Source: Amaricoccus sp. (GTDB lineage: Bacteria; Pseudomonadota; Alphaproteobacteria; Rhodobacterales; Rhodobacteraceae). Taken from it: a stretch of 59,594 nucleotides of DNA. The number at the start of each line of letters is the position of its first letter. The stretch's first letter is position 1. A program made the position numbers and the translations under genes. The stretch spans positions 1 through 59,594 of the forward strand of contig NZ_JAGOMQ010000027.1 of assembly GCF_017993425.1 (NCBI RefSeq). The letters are read 5' to 3'. The notes beneath the pieces were generated by a model, which saw only the letters and a list, made by a program, of their open reading frames with translations, did no database searches and was not told the DNA's origin. This document shows positions 33,250-46,878 of the stretch, piece by piece.

Positions 33250-33694
33250 TCGTTGGCCTCCGGCGGCAGGAAGTCGACGTCGTGCGCCTTGGAGGCCGCG
33301 ACGATCGCCGGGATGTCGGTCATGTCGTGGAGCGTCTCGAAGAGCTCCCGCAGCCGCCCCGCCGGCGAGACCCAGAAGAGGGCGCGGCAGGGGGCGTCGG
33401 ACTTGTTGAAGTAGCCGTGCGGCACGCCGCGCGGCATCCGCACCAGGTCGCCGGCGCGGGCGGTGTGCCAGACGCCGTCGAGCTTCAGCTCCAGCTGGCC
33501 CTCCTGCACGAGGATGAACTCGTCCTGGTGGGGGTGGATGTGGACGGGGACGAACTGGCCGGGCTCGCTGTTCGTCTCGAAGGCGAAGGTCGAGGCGCAG
33601 GCCGCCTTGGGGAAATAGCGCTGGCCGAGGATGTTCCACTCCGTCCCGCCCTGGCCCTCCCCGTTCCGGGTGATGCCGCCGTCGAGATACTTGC

Positions 33695-33698
<4 letters not shown>
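33246..33698 (-). CDS. Cupin-domain protein
   Basis: 150 residues. Cupin motif 1 is [20 protein letters not shown] (metal ligand candidates H53/H55, E60) and motif 2 [13 protein letters not shown]. The C-terminal part ([20 protein letters not shown]) is helical. Function unknown: it is shorter and different from 3-hydroxyanthranilate dioxygenase. Sandwiched by 4-bp overlaps between the acyl-CoA dehydrogenase and tryptophan dioxygenase genes, so it very likely acts in the pathway. Confidence 0.82.
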
Positions 33699-34861
<1,163 letters not shown>

Positions 34862-34862
34862 G

Positions 34863-35660
34863 TCAGTTGCCCTCGAAGAGCGGCTTTTCCTTCGCGACGA
34901 AGGCGTGGTAGGCGCGGGCGAAATCCCGCGTCTGCATGCAGATCGCCTGCGCCTGCGCCTCGGCCTCGATCGCCTGCTCGAGCCCCATCGACCATTCGAG
35001 GTTGAGCTGGGTCTTGGTCATCATATGCGCGAAGGTCGGCCCCCTGGCGATCCGCCTCGCGAGGTCCATCGCCTCGGCGTCGAGCGCCTCGGGCGCGACG
35101 AGGCGGTTGAAGAAGCCCCACGACGTGCCCTCGTCCGCCGTCATCACCCGGCCGGTGTAGAGCAGCTCCGCCGCGCGGCCCTGCCCGATGATCCGCGGCA
35201 GCATGGCGCAGGCGCCCATGTCGCAGCCGGCGAGGCCGACGCGGGTGAAGAGGAAGGCGGTCTTCGCCTCCGGCGTGCCGATCCGCAGGTCCGAGGCCAT
35301 CGCGACGATCGCCCCCGCGCCCACGCAGATCCCGTCCACCGCGGCGATGACCGGCTTGCCGCAGGCGAGCATCGCCTTGACGAGGTCGCCGGTCATCCGC
35401 GTGAAGGCGAGGAGGCCCTTCATGTCGCGGCCGACCAGCGGGCCGATGATGTCGTGGACGTCGCCCCCCGAGCAGAAGTTGCCGCCGTTCGAGCCGAAGA
35501 CCACGACGTCGACGTCGTCGGAATAGACCAGAGCCCGGAACCAGTCGCGCAGCGCGGCATAGCTCTCGAAGGTGAGCGGGTTCTTGCGGTCGGGGCGGTC
35601 GAGGCTGACGCGGGCCACCCGGCCGGCCATCTCCAGCCTGAAATGCTGCGGGGCGGTCAT
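34863..35660 (-). CDS. Enoyl-CoA hydratase/isomerase family protein
   Basis: 265 residues. Crotonase fold: oxyanion segments [15 protein letters not shown] near residues 59-73 and [20 protein letters not shown] near 110-129. The position of the usual catalytic Glu pair reads [20 protein letters not shown], so catalysis may differ from classical hydratases; ring-cleaving hydrolases of this family are possible. Overlaps marR by ATGA. Expected step: hydration or hydrolytic opening of the six-membered ring CoA ester. Confidence 0.9.
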   Translation of the reverse strand: MTAPQHFRLEMAGRVARVSLDRPDRKNPLTFESYAALRDWFRALVYSDDVDVVVFGSNGGNFCSGGDVHDIIGPLVGRDMKGLLAFTRMTGDLVKAMLACGKPVIAAVDGICVGAGAIVAMASDLRIGTPEAKTAFLFTRVGLAGCDMGACAMLPRIIGQGRAAELLYTGRVMTADEGTSWGFFNRLVAPEALDAEAMDLARRIARGPTFAHMMTKTQLNLEWSMGLEQAIEAEAQAQAICMQTRDFARAYHAFVAKEKPLFEGN

Positions 35661-36130
35661 GTCTTGGTCTCCCGTTCGGCGCGGCGGTTGCGCACCGTCC
35701 GCAGCTGCTCGATCAGATGCTCTGCCTCGGCGGGCGTCACCGCGCCGAGAAGCTCGTTCACCCAGGCCTCGTGCCGCCCCGCCAGCGCGGCGAAGCTCGC
35801 CTCGCCCGCCGGTGTCAGGCGCGCCAGCATGGCGCGGCGGTCGCCGTGGACCGGCAGGCGCACGGCGAGGCCCTCGGCCTCCAGCCGGTCGACGATGCCC
35901 GTCACGTTGCCGTTCGAGACGCGCAGCACCGAGGAGAGCTCGCTCATCTTCAGCCCCTCGGGCGCGCGGCTGAGCGCGGCCATCACATCGAAGCGGGGCA
36001 GCGTGCTGTCGTGCCCGCGCAGCCGCTCGCGCAGCTCGCCCTCCACCATCCGCGACACGGCGAGGAGCCGCAGCCAGAGGCGCAGCCGCGCCTTGGAGGC
36101 CGCCGGGTCGTCGCGCTCCATCCGGCTCAT
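35657..36130 (-). CDS. MarR-family transcriptional regulator
   Basis: 157 residues from ATG 36130, overlapping the SDR stop (ATGA). Winged helix-turn-helix: [60 protein letters not shown]. Encoded inside the operon, it likely controls it by binding the palindrome at 39258-39283; regulators of this type in aryl-CoA pathways usually respond to the CoA ester (inference). Confidence 0.92.
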   Translation of the reverse strand: MSRMERDDPAASKARLRLWLRLLAVSRMVEGELRERLRGHDSTLPRFDVMAALSRAPEGLKMSELSSVLRVSNGNVTGIVDRLEAEGLAVRLPVHGDRRAMLARLTPAGEASFAALAGRHEAWVNELLGAVTPAEAEHLIEQLRTVRNRRAERETKT

Positions 36131-36891
36131 GTCTCGCCTCCCGAGATCGAGATCGCCTGCCCGGTGACCGAGCCGGAGCCGGGGCCGCAGAGCCAGAGCA
36201 CCGCCGCGGCCACCTCGTCCGGCTCGATGAAGCGGCCCTGCGGGTTCGCCGCGAGCATCGGCGCCTCGGCCTCGGCGCGGCTGCGGCCGGTCTTGGCCAT
36301 GATCTTGCCGATGGCCGTCTCCAGCATCGGCGTCAGCATGTAGCCGGGGCAGACGGCGTTGACGGTCACGCCGGTCTTCGCCGTCTCGGCGGCGAGGGCG
36401 CGGGTCAGGCCGACGACCCCGTGCTTGGCCGCGCAGTAGCCCGAGACGTAGGGATAGCCGCGCAGCCCGGCGGTGGAGGCGACCGCGATCAGCCGGCCCC
36501 AGTTCGCGTCGAGCATCGGGCCGATCGCCGCCCGCCAGGTGGCGAAGACGCCGGAGAGGTTGAGCTCGACCATCGCCGCGAAGTCGGCGGCGGTCATGCG
36601 GTGGAAGGGCCCGGTGCTCGCCCCGCCGGCGTTGGCGACGACGATGGCGGGAGGTCCCCATTCCGCGCTCGCGGCGGCGAACATCGCCTCGACCTCGTCC
36701 GGCTTCGTCACGTCGCCGGTGACGTAGCGCATCTCGGCGCCCGCCGCGTCGGCGAGCGCGGCGGCGTTCCGGCCCGCGATCGTCACCCGGGCGCCGGCGC
36801 CGGCCAGCGCCCGGGCGATCGCCGCGCCGACGCCGCTGGCGCCGCCGGTTACGAGGGCGTGCTTGCCGCCGAGATTGGCCGCGGGGCTCAT
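36127..36891 (-). CDS. SDR-family NAD(P)-dependent oxidoreductase
   Basis: 254 residues, classical SDR. Cofactor loop TGGASGVG at 15-22, NAG at 87-89, active-site N111, S139, Y152 and K156 (YCAAKHG). C-terminal [13 protein letters not shown] is typical of 3-hydroxyacyl-CoA dehydrogenase-like SDRs. Four bases after the monooxygenase/reductase stop. Probable role: oxidation of a ring or chain hydroxyacyl-CoA in the anthranilate pathway. Confidence 0.93.
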   Translation of the reverse strand: MSPAANLGGKHALVTGGASGVGAAIARALAGAGARVTIAGRNAAALADAAGAEMRYVTGDVTKPDEVEAMFAAASAEWGPPAIVVANAGGASTGPFHRMTAADFAAMVELNLSGVFATWRAAIGPMLDANWGRLIAVASTAGLRGYPYVSGYCAAKHGVVGLTRALAAETAKTGVTVNAVCPGYMLTPMLETAIGKIMAKTGRSRAEAEAPMLAANPQGRFIEPDEVAAAVLWLCGPGSGSVTGQAISISGGET

Positions 36892-36895
36892 CGGG

Positions 36896-39196
<2,301 letters not shown>

Positions 39197-39233
39197 TTGC
39201 TTTCCTCCCGCCCTGTCCGGCCCTGATGACGCC

Positions 39234-39307
39234 ACCCTAGCGAGTCGCCAAATTTATTTCAAGCATAAAATTTCAGGCTTGAAGTTATCGCCCCGAAGGG
39301 GTATCCC
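39234..39307. promoter_or_regulatory. Shared divergent promoter and operator of abm operon and gcdH
   Basis: Inverted repeat TTCAAGC (39258-39264) / GCTTGAA (39277-39283), 12-base AT-rich spacer. Plus-strand promoter: TTGAAG (39279-39284), 17 bases, TATCCC (39302-39307), toward gcdH. Minus-strand promoter: TTGAAA (39262-39257), 17 bases, TAGGGT (39239-39234), toward abmA. Each -35 is one arm of the palindrome. ATTTCAAGC and ATTTCAGGC also form a direct repeat. Confidence 0.6.
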
Positions 39308-39373
39308 TCTCACGTCCGGCGGCGAGCGACAGGCTCGCCCGGGCCTGGATGAGATTCGGACGGAGGAAGCCCG

Positions 39374-40588
39374 ATGCACGCGATGACCCCCGACGCCGCC
39401 CGCGCCAAGCCGGCCGCCTTCGTCTGGGACGATCCGTTCCTGCTCGACGAGCAGCTGACGGAGGAGGAGCGGATGATCCGCGACGCCGCCCGCGACTACT
39501 GCCAGGACCGCCTGGCCGGCCGGGTGATCGAGGCGAACCGGCACGAGGTCTTCGACCGCGAGATCATGTCCGAGATGGGCGCGCTCGGGCTGCTCGGGCC
39601 GACGATCCCGGAGGAGTTCGGGTGCGCGGGCGTCGGCTACGTCTCCTACGGCCTCGTCGCGCGCGAGGTCGAGCGGGTCGATTCGGGCTATCGCTCCGCG
39701 ATGAGCGTGCAGTCGTCGCTGGTGATGCACCCGATCTTCGCCTACGGCACCGACGCGCAGCGGGCGAAGTACCTGCCGAAGCTCGCGACCGGTGAATGGG
39801 TCGGCTGCTTCGGGCTGACCGAGCCCGACTTCGGCTCCGACCCGGGCGGCATGATCACCCGTGCGAAGAAGGTCGAGGGCGGCTATTCCGTCTCGGGGGC
39901 GAAGAACTGGATCACCAACGCGCCGATCGCCGACGTCTTCGTCGTCTGGGCGAAGTCGGACGCGCATGGCGGCAAGATCAAGGGCTTCGTGCTCGATAAG
40001 GGCATGAAGGGCCTCGCCGCTCCGAAGATCGAGGGCAAGTTCTCCCTGCGCGCCTCGATCACCGGCATGATCCAGATGGACGAGGTCTTCGTCCCCGAGG
40101 AGAACCTGCTGCCGCATGTCGAGGGCCTCGCCGGGCCGTTCGGCTGCCTCAACCGCGCCCGCTTCGGCATCGCCTGGGGCGCGATGGGCGCGGCGGAGGC
40201 GTGCTGGCACGCGGCGCGCGACTACACGCTCGAGCGCAAGCAGTTCGGCCGGCCGCTGGCGCAGACCCAGCTCATCCAGAAGAAGCTCGCCGACATGATG
40301 ACCGAGATCGGTCTCGGCCTGCAGGGCTGCCTCCGCCTCGGCCGCCTCTTCGACGAGGGCCGCGCGCCGGCCGAGCTCATCAGCCTGATGAAGCGCAACA
40401 ACTGCGGCAAGGCGCTCGACATCGCCCGGGTCGCCCGCGACATGCACGGCGGCAACGGCATCTCGGACGAGTACGGCGTGATCCGCCACGTGATGAACCT
40501 CGAGGCGGTCAACACCTACGAGGGCACCCACGACGTCCACGCCCTGATCCTCGGCCGGGCGCAGACGGGCCTCCAGGCCTTCTCGTGA
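39374..40588 (+). CDS. gcdH: Glutaryl-CoA dehydrogenase
   Basis: 404 residues from ATG 39374 with GGAGGA six bases upstream. FAD enzyme oxidising and decarboxylating glutaryl-CoA to crotonyl-CoA. Family features: [59 protein letters not shown], catalytic Glu in [17 protein letters not shown]. The Arg that binds the distal carboxylate probably lies in the [10 protein letters not shown] region. Divergent from the abm operon and joined to the fadJ-like gene by a GTGA overlap, it would form the lower end of anthranilate and tryptophan/lysine breakdown. Confidence 0.95.
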   Translation: MHAMTPDAARAKPAAFVWDDPFLLDEQLTEEERMIRDAARDYCQDRLAGRVIEANRHEVFDREIMSEMGALGLLGPTIPEEFGCAGVGYVSYGLVAREVERVDSGYRSAMSVQSSLVMHPIFAYGTDAQRAKYLPKLATGEWVGCFGLTEPDFGSDPGGMITRAKKVEGGYSVSGAKNWITNAPIADVFVVWAKSDAHGGKIKGFVLDKGMKGLAAPKIEGKFSLRASITGMIQMDEVFVPEENLLPHVEGLAGPFGCLNRARFGIAWGAMGAAEACWHAARDYTLERKQFGRPLAQTQLIQKKLADMMTEIGLGLQGCLRLGRLFDEGRAPAELISLMKRNNCGKALDIARVARDMHGGNGISDEYGVIRHVMNLEAVNTYEGTHDVHALILGRAQTGLQAFS

Positions 40589-42660
40589 CCGGCGCCGCGG
40601 CTGCCCCCGTCGCCGTCGCCCGGCGGGGCGCGGTGGCGGTCGTCACCGTCGACAACCCGCCTGTCAACGCGCTGTCGCAGGCGGTGCGGGCGGGGCTCGT
40701 CGCCGCGCTCGCCGAGACCGAGGCCGACGCGGATGTTCGGGCGGTCGTCCTCGCCTGCGCCGGCCGGACCTTCGTCGCCGGCGCCGACATCGCCGAGCTC
40801 GGCCGGCCGCCGGTCGAGCCGCACCTTCCGGACGTGATCCTGGCGATCGAGGGCGCGACGAAGCCCTGGGTCGCCGCCATCCACGGCTCCGCGCTCGGCG
40901 GCGGGCTGGAGCTGGCGCTCGCCTGCCGCTGGCGGGTGGCCGACGCTGCGGCGCGGCTCGGGCTGCCGGAGGTGAGCCTCGGGCTGATCCCCGGCGCCGG
41001 CGGCACGGTGCGGCTGCCGCGGCTGATCGCGCCGGTCGAGGCGCTGGCGATGATCGCCGGCGGCAAGCCCGTCGGCGCGCTGCGGGCCGCGGAGCTCGGG
41101 CTCGTCGACGAGGTCGCCGAGGGCGATCTCGTCGGCGCCGCGGTCGCCTTCGCCGAGGGGGCGCTCGCGCGCGACCTGCCGGCCCCGCTCGCGGCCCGCC
41201 CGCCGCTCGGCGAGGCGGATGCGGATTTCGAGGCCGCCGCCGCCGTGACCCTCGCGAAGGCGCGCGGCCAGGCGGCGCCGGTCGAGGCGGTCGCCGCGGT
41301 CCGCGACGCGCTGACCCTCGACTTCACGGCGGCCCTGGCGGCGGAGCGGCGGCGGTTCCTCGCGCTTCGCGACGGGCCGCAATCGAAGGCGTTGCGGCAT
41401 GTCTTCGCCGCCGAGCGCGGCGGCGGGCGGCGGCCGACCGGGCCGCTCCTGCCGACGGATGTGATCGGCGTCGTGGGCGGCGGCACGATGGGGGCGGGGA
41501 TCGCCACCGCCTGCCTGCTGGCGGGCCGCGAGGTGGTGCTGGTCGAGCGCGACGACGAGGCGCTGGCGCGCGGCATGGCGAGCGTCCGCGGCAACCTCGA
41601 CGGCAGCCTGAAGCGCGGCGTCCTCGACGCGGCCGGCCACGCGGCGGCGCTGGCGCGGCTTACCGGCGCCACGGACTACGCCGCGCTCGGGCGGGCGGAT
41701 CTGGTCATAGAGGCGGTGTTCGAGGATCTGGAGGTCAAGGCGGCGGTGTTCGCCGCGCTCGACGCGGCGACGCGGCCGGAAGCGATTCTCGCGACCAACA
41801 CCTCCTATCTCGACGTCGACCGGATCGCGGCGATGGTGCGCGACCCGGGCCGCGTGGTGGGCCTGCACTTCTTCGCGCCGGCGCATGTGATGAAGCTCGT
41901 CGAGGTGGTGCGCCCGGCGGCGGTGCGCCCGGAGGTGTTCGAGACGGCGACGGCCTTCGCGCGGTCGCTCGGCAAGACCCCGGTCGAGAGCGGGGTCTGC
42001 GACGGGTTCATCGGCAACCGCATCCTGACCCGCTACCGGCAGGCGATGGACATCCTGCTGCTCGAAGGCGCGCTCCCCTGGGAGGTCGACGCCGCGATGG
42101 AGGGTTTCGGCATGGCGATGGGCCCCTACGCGGTCCAGGACCTGTCGGGGCTGGAGATCGCCTGGGCCGGGCGGCGGCGCATGGACGTGCGGGCGCGCGA
42201 CGACTGGCGCTACGTGCCGATCGCCGACCGCATGGTCGAGGAGGCGCGGCGGCTCGGGCGCAAGTCCGGGGCGGGCTGGTACGACTACGCCGGCGGACGG
42301 CCCGCGCCGGCCCCCGCCGTCGAGGCGCTGATCCTCGACGTGGCGGCGCAGGCGGGCGTGGCGCGCCGGCCGGTCGGCGCGGCGGAGATCCGGGACCGGG
42401 CGCTCGCCGCCATGGTGCAGGAGGCGGCGCGATTGCTGGAGGAGGGCATCGCGGCGCGGGCCTCCGACGTCGATCTGGTGCTGATCCACGGCTACGGCTT
42501 CCCGCGCTGGCGCGGCGGGCCGTTGCACTGGGCCGAGGCGAAGGGCTTGCCGGAGGTGGTCGGCATGATCGACGGCCTCGCCGCCGGGGATCCGCGGACC
42601 TGGCAGGCCCCGCCGCTGCTGCGCCGGTTCGCCGCGGAGGGGCGGGGGTTCGCCTCGTAG
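40585..42660 (+). CDS. Bifunctional enoyl-CoA hydratase / 3-hydroxyacyl-CoA dehydrogenase (FadJ-like)
   Basis: 691 residues from GTG 40585, overlapping the gcdH stop (GTGA). N-terminal crotonase domain: [15 protein letters not shown], oxyanion [15 protein letters not shown] (100-114), catalytic Glu E129 in [16 protein letters not shown] linker leads to the NAD-binding domain [19 protein letters not shown] (294-312) with [30 protein letters not shown] and [16 protein letters not shown], then a C-terminal helical 3HCDH domain. Turns crotonyl-CoA into acetoacetyl-CoA. Confidence 0.94.
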   Translation: MTGAAAAPVAVARRGAVAVVTVDNPPVNALSQAVRAGLVAALAETEADADVRAVVLACAGRTFVAGADIAELGRPPVEPHLPDVILAIEGATKPWVAAIHGSALGGGLELALACRWRVADAAARLGLPEVSLGLIPGAGGTVRLPRLIAPVEALAMIAGGKPVGALRAAELGLVDEVAEGDLVGAAVAFAEGALARDLPAPLAARPPLGEADADFEAAAAVTLAKARGQAAPVEAVAAVRDALTLDFTAALAAERRRFLALRDGPQSKALRHVFAAERGGGRRPTGPLLPTDVIGVVGGGTMGAGIATACLLAGREVVLVERDDEALARGMASVRGNLDGSLKRGVLDAAGHAAALARLTGATDYAALGRADLVIEAVFEDLEVKAAVFAALDAATRPEAILATNTSYLDVDRIAAMVRDPGRVVGLHFFAPAHVMKLVEVVRPAAVRPEVFETATAFARSLGKTPVESGVCDGFIGNRILTRYRQAMDILLLEGALPWEVDAAMEGFGMAMGPYAVQDLSGLEIAWAGRRRMDVRARDDWRYVPIADRMVEEARRLGRKSGAGWYDYAGGRPAPAPAVEALILDVAAQAGVARRPVGAAEIRDRALAAMVQEAARLLEEGIAARASDVDLVLIHGYGFPRWRGGPLHWAEAKGLPEVVGMIDGLAAGDPRTWQAPPLLRRFAAEGRGFAS

Positions 42661-42694
42661 GTGCAGGGCGCCTGAGCCCCGGCGAAAAAGTGCC

Positions 42695-43435
42695 TCAGGC
42701 GCGGCGGGCGGCGAGCAGGCGCTCCGCGTTGCCGTCGCCGCCCGGGATCGGGCTCGGCGTCTCCCCGAGGATCGTCCACCCCTCGCCGGCGACGAACCTC
42801 CGGACCGCCGCCGCCGCCGCCTCCGCGGCGGCGAGGTCGCGGACGATCCCGCCCTTGCCGACATGGGCGGGGCCGACCTCGAACTGCGGCTTGACCAGCG
42901 CGACCAGCGTGGCCCCCGGCCGCGCCAGCCCCATCGCCGGCCCGATCGCCTTGCCGAGCGAGATGAACGACAGATCCGCGGTGATCCAGTCCGGCGCCGG
43001 CACATCGCCGGGCTTCAGGTCGCGGACATTCCGCCCCTCGATCGCCCGCACCCGCGGATCGGCCCGCAGCTTGGGCGCAAGCTGTCCATGCCCGACATCC
43101 ACGGCCCACACCTCCGCCGCCCCCCGGGCCAGCAGCACCTCGGTGAATCCCCCGGTCGAGGCCCCGAGGTCGAGCGCGACCGCCCCCTCCGGCGAGAGCC
43201 CGAACGCCTCGAGCGCATGCAGGAGCTTCAGCGCCCCCCGCGACACCCACGGCAACGGGTCCCCCGTCACCGCCAGCCGCGCCGAAGCCGCGACCCGCAC
43301 ACCCGGCCGCCCCGCGGTCACGCCGTCGACGGTGACCACCCCCGCCGCAACCAGCGCCTGCGCCCGGCTCCGCGACGCCGCGAGGCCGGCGTCGACAAGC
43401 GCCTGATCGAGCCGCGGCCGGGTCTCCTGAGCCAA
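42695..43435 (-). CDS. tlyA: TlyA-family rRNA methyltransferase / S4-domain protein
   Basis: 246 residues. N-terminal S4 RNA-binding domain (RLDQALVDAGLAASRSRAQA, VTVDGV), then an FtsJ-like SAM methyltransferase: ALDLGASTGGFTEVLL near residues 87-102, AVDVGHGQL, DWITADLSFISL, and LVALVKPQFEVGP. Members methylate 2'-O of 16S/23S rRNA; annotation as hemolysin A is historical. Convergent with the fadJ-like gene across a 34-bp gap. Confidence 0.93.
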   Translation of the reverse strand: MAQETRPRLDQALVDAGLAASRSRAQALVAAGVVTVDGVTAGRPGVRVAASARLAVTGDPLPWVSRGALKLLHALEAFGLSPEGAVALDLGASTGGFTEVLLARGAAEVWAVDVGHGQLAPKLRADPRVRAIEGRNVRDLKPGDVPAPDWITADLSFISLGKAIGPAMGLARPGATLVALVKPQFEVGPAHVGKGGIVRDLAAAEAAAAAVRRFVAGEGWTILGETPSPIPGGDGNAERLLAARRA

Positions 43436-43463
43436 GGCCGTCTCCCCTCCCGGGCGCGGGCGC

Positions 43464-43962
43464 TCAGGCGGTGAAGGGCGCCACGGTCGCGTGCGTGGCG
43501 GCGCGCAGCGGCTCGGGGGCCACGGAGAACACGTGGTTCGGTGATCCGGCGGCGGCCCAGATCGTCGGAAAGCGGAACAGCTCCGGGTCCATCCAGACCT
43601 CGATCGGGCTCAGGTGACCGATCGGCGACACGCCGCCGATGGCGAACCCGGTGAAGGCTCGGATCCCGGCCGCGTCCGCCTTCTCCAGCGCTGCGCCGGC
43701 GAGAACCGAGGCGCGGGCAGGATCGACCTGCGCCCCGCCACAGGTCAGGAACAGCACGTGCCGGTCGGAGCCCGCGACCCGGAACACGATCGACTTGACG
43801 ATCTGGTCGACCCCGCACCCGCAAGCCCGCGCCGCCTCCGCCGCCGTCCGGGTGCTCTCGTCGAGCCGCACCACCGCGACGTCGAGGCCGAGGCGGGCCG
43901 CCTCGGCGAGCACACGATCGACCGAGCTGCCGCCACGCCCGTCGGGCGCGGCAGGCCCGGCG

Positions 43963-43985
<23 letters not shown>
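43464..43985 (-). CDS. YbaK/EbsC-family aminoacyl-tRNA deacylase-like protein
   Basis: 173 residues. Editing-domain features: [40 protein letters not shown] with the catalytic-site Lys, [12 protein letters not shown], and [14 protein letters not shown] (GG-SP loop that closes the active site), ending [12 protein letters not shown]. Hydrolyses mischarged aminoacyl-tRNA in trans (Cys-tRNAPro/ProX-like subfamily; exact specificity open). Its start overlaps the end of gltA by 23 bp. Confidence 0.9.
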
Positions 43986-45261
<1,276 letters not shown>

Positions 45262-45352
45262 GCGTCGTCCCCTCGTTTCGGGCCCCGCGCCAGCGGGACA
45301 TGGCTTCGAGCGCAACCGCGGCCGCGCCGACGGGAAAGGCGCGCGAGGCGCC

Positions 45353-46804
45353 TCAGGCCCCCGCAACAGGCGTTTCGGCGCAATCCGCGAGTCGTGCAAG
45401 CGTTTCGGTCTGGCCGAGGATCTCCATGAGGTCGAAGACGCTCGGCGAGATGGTTCGGCCGGTGAGCGCGGCGCGGATGGGCTGGGCGACCTTGCCTAGT
45501 CCCAGTCCCTCTTGCCCCGCGAACTCCCGCACGCATGCCTCCAGACCGCTCGCGGTCCAGCTAGCATGCTGCATTCGCGAAGTCAAACGAGCCAGCATTT
45601 CCCGGGCCGCGGGGTCGAGCAGCTTTACGGCCGCCGCGTCAGGGGCGACGGGGCGGTCAACCAGCGCGAATCGGCCCATCTCAAGGAGTTCCGGGAGCGT
45701 CTTCGCGCGTTCCTTCATCTCGGGCATCGCCCGGAGCAGCATGTCGCGGCGGGCGGGGGAGAGGGGCGGTTCTTGCTGCGACGCAAGGAAGGCGTTGAGC
45801 TCGGCCATCAGCGTCTCGTCGGCGGTGGCGCGGATGTGCTGGCCGGAGAGATGGGTGAGCTTGGAGAAGTCGAATCGCGCCGGCGCCTTGCCGAGATGGC
45901 TCAGGTCGAACCAGGCGATGGCCTGCTCGGTGGTGAAGAACTCGTCGTTGCCGTGGCTCCAGCCGAGGCGGGCGAGGTAATTGCGCATCGCCTCGGGCAG
46001 GAAGCCCATGTCGCGGTAGGCCTCGACCCCGAGCGCGCCGTGGCGCTTGGAGAGCTTCGAGCCGTCGGGGCCGTGGATCAGCGGAATATGCGCCCACTGG
46101 GGCACGTCCCAGCCGAGCGCCTGGTAGATCAGGGTCTGGCGGGCGGCGTTGGTCAGATGGTCGTTGCCGCGGATCACGTGGGTGACGTCCATGTCGTGGT
46201 CGTCGACGACCACCGCATGCATGTAGGTGGGCACGCCGTCGGAGCGCAGCAGGATCAGGTCATCGAGCGTCTCGTTGCGGAAGACGACGCGGCCCTGCAC
46301 GGCGTCGTCGATCGCCGTCTCGCCCTCGCGAGGCGCGCGCAGGCGGACGACGTAGGGCGCGCCCGCCGGCCAGGTCGCGGGGTCGGCGTCGCGCCAGGGC
46401 GAGACGAAGAGCGGCGGGCGGCCGTTGGCGCGGGCCTCGGTGCGGAAGGTCTCGATCTCCTCCGGCGTGGCGTAGCAGCGGTAGGCGGCGCCGGAGGCGA
46501 GCATGTCGCGGGCGACCTCGGCGTGGCGCTCGAGGCGGGAGAACTGGCTGACCGCGTCGCCGTCCCAGTCGAGGCCGAGCCAGCGCAGGCCGGCGTAGAT
46601 CGCCTCGGTGGCCTCGGGCGTGGAGCGGGCCCGGTCGGTGTCCTCGATGCGCAGCAGGAACTTGCCGCCGGTATGGCGGGCGTAGAGCCAGCAGAAGAGC
46701 GCGGTGCGGGCCCCGCCGATGTGGAGGAAGCCCGTCGGCGAGGGCGCGAAGCGCGTCACCACGGGCGCGGTCCGGGGCGCGTCGGGCGACGCTGCGGCGG
46801 GCAT
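45353..46804 (-). CDS. gltX: Glutamyl-tRNA synthetase
   Basis: 483 residues from ATG 46804, GGGAGG seven bases upstream. Class I synthetase: HIGH-like [18 protein letters not shown] (23-40), KMSKS-like [14 protein letters not shown], and [16 protein letters not shown]. The C-terminal anticodon-binding helical domain ends [19 protein letters not shown]. Whether it is discriminating (tRNAGlu only) or also charges tRNAGln cannot be judged by eye. Divergent from comEC over 74 bp. Confidence 0.96.
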   Translation of the reverse strand: MPAAASPDAPRTAPVVTRFAPSPTGFLHIGGARTALFCWLYARHTGGKFLLRIEDTDRARSTPEATEAIYAGLRWLGLDWDGDAVSQFSRLERHAEVARDMLASGAAYRCYATPEEIETFRTEARANGRPPLFVSPWRDADPATWPAGAPYVVRLRAPREGETAIDDAVQGRVVFRNETLDDLILLRSDGVPTYMHAVVVDDHDMDVTHVIRGNDHLTNAARQTLIYQALGWDVPQWAHIPLIHGPDGSKLSKRHGALGVEAYRDMGFLPEAMRNYLARLGWSHGNDEFFTTEQAIAWFDLSHLGKAPARFDFSKLTHLSGQHIRATADETLMAELNAFLASQQEPPLSPARRDMLLRAMPEMKERAKTLPELLEMGRFALVDRPVAPDAAAVKLLDPAAREMLARLTSRMQHASWTASGLEACVREFAGQEGLGLGKVAQPIRAALTGRTISPSVFDLMEILGQTETLARLADCAETPVAGA

Positions 46805-46844
46805 CGGTCAACCTCCCGTTAACCAGCGGATTGTTAAGGCGAGG

Positions 46845-46873
46845 TTCTTAGGGACTTCGGCCGGGGAGAACAA
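46845..46873 (-). promoter_or_regulatory. Candidate gltX promoter
   Basis: Minus strand TTGTTC (46873-46868), 17-base spacer, TAAGAA (46850-46845), about 40 bases before the gltX start in the gltX-comEC divergent gap. Confidence 0.3.
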
Positions 46874-46878
46874 GGCGC

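Noticed and set aside
33250-33639. N-terminal extension of tryptophan dioxygenase in the same frame
   Set aside because: It is an off-frame reading of the cupin gene, and ATG 33249 overlaps the cupin stop in the ATGA pattern used throughout this operon.
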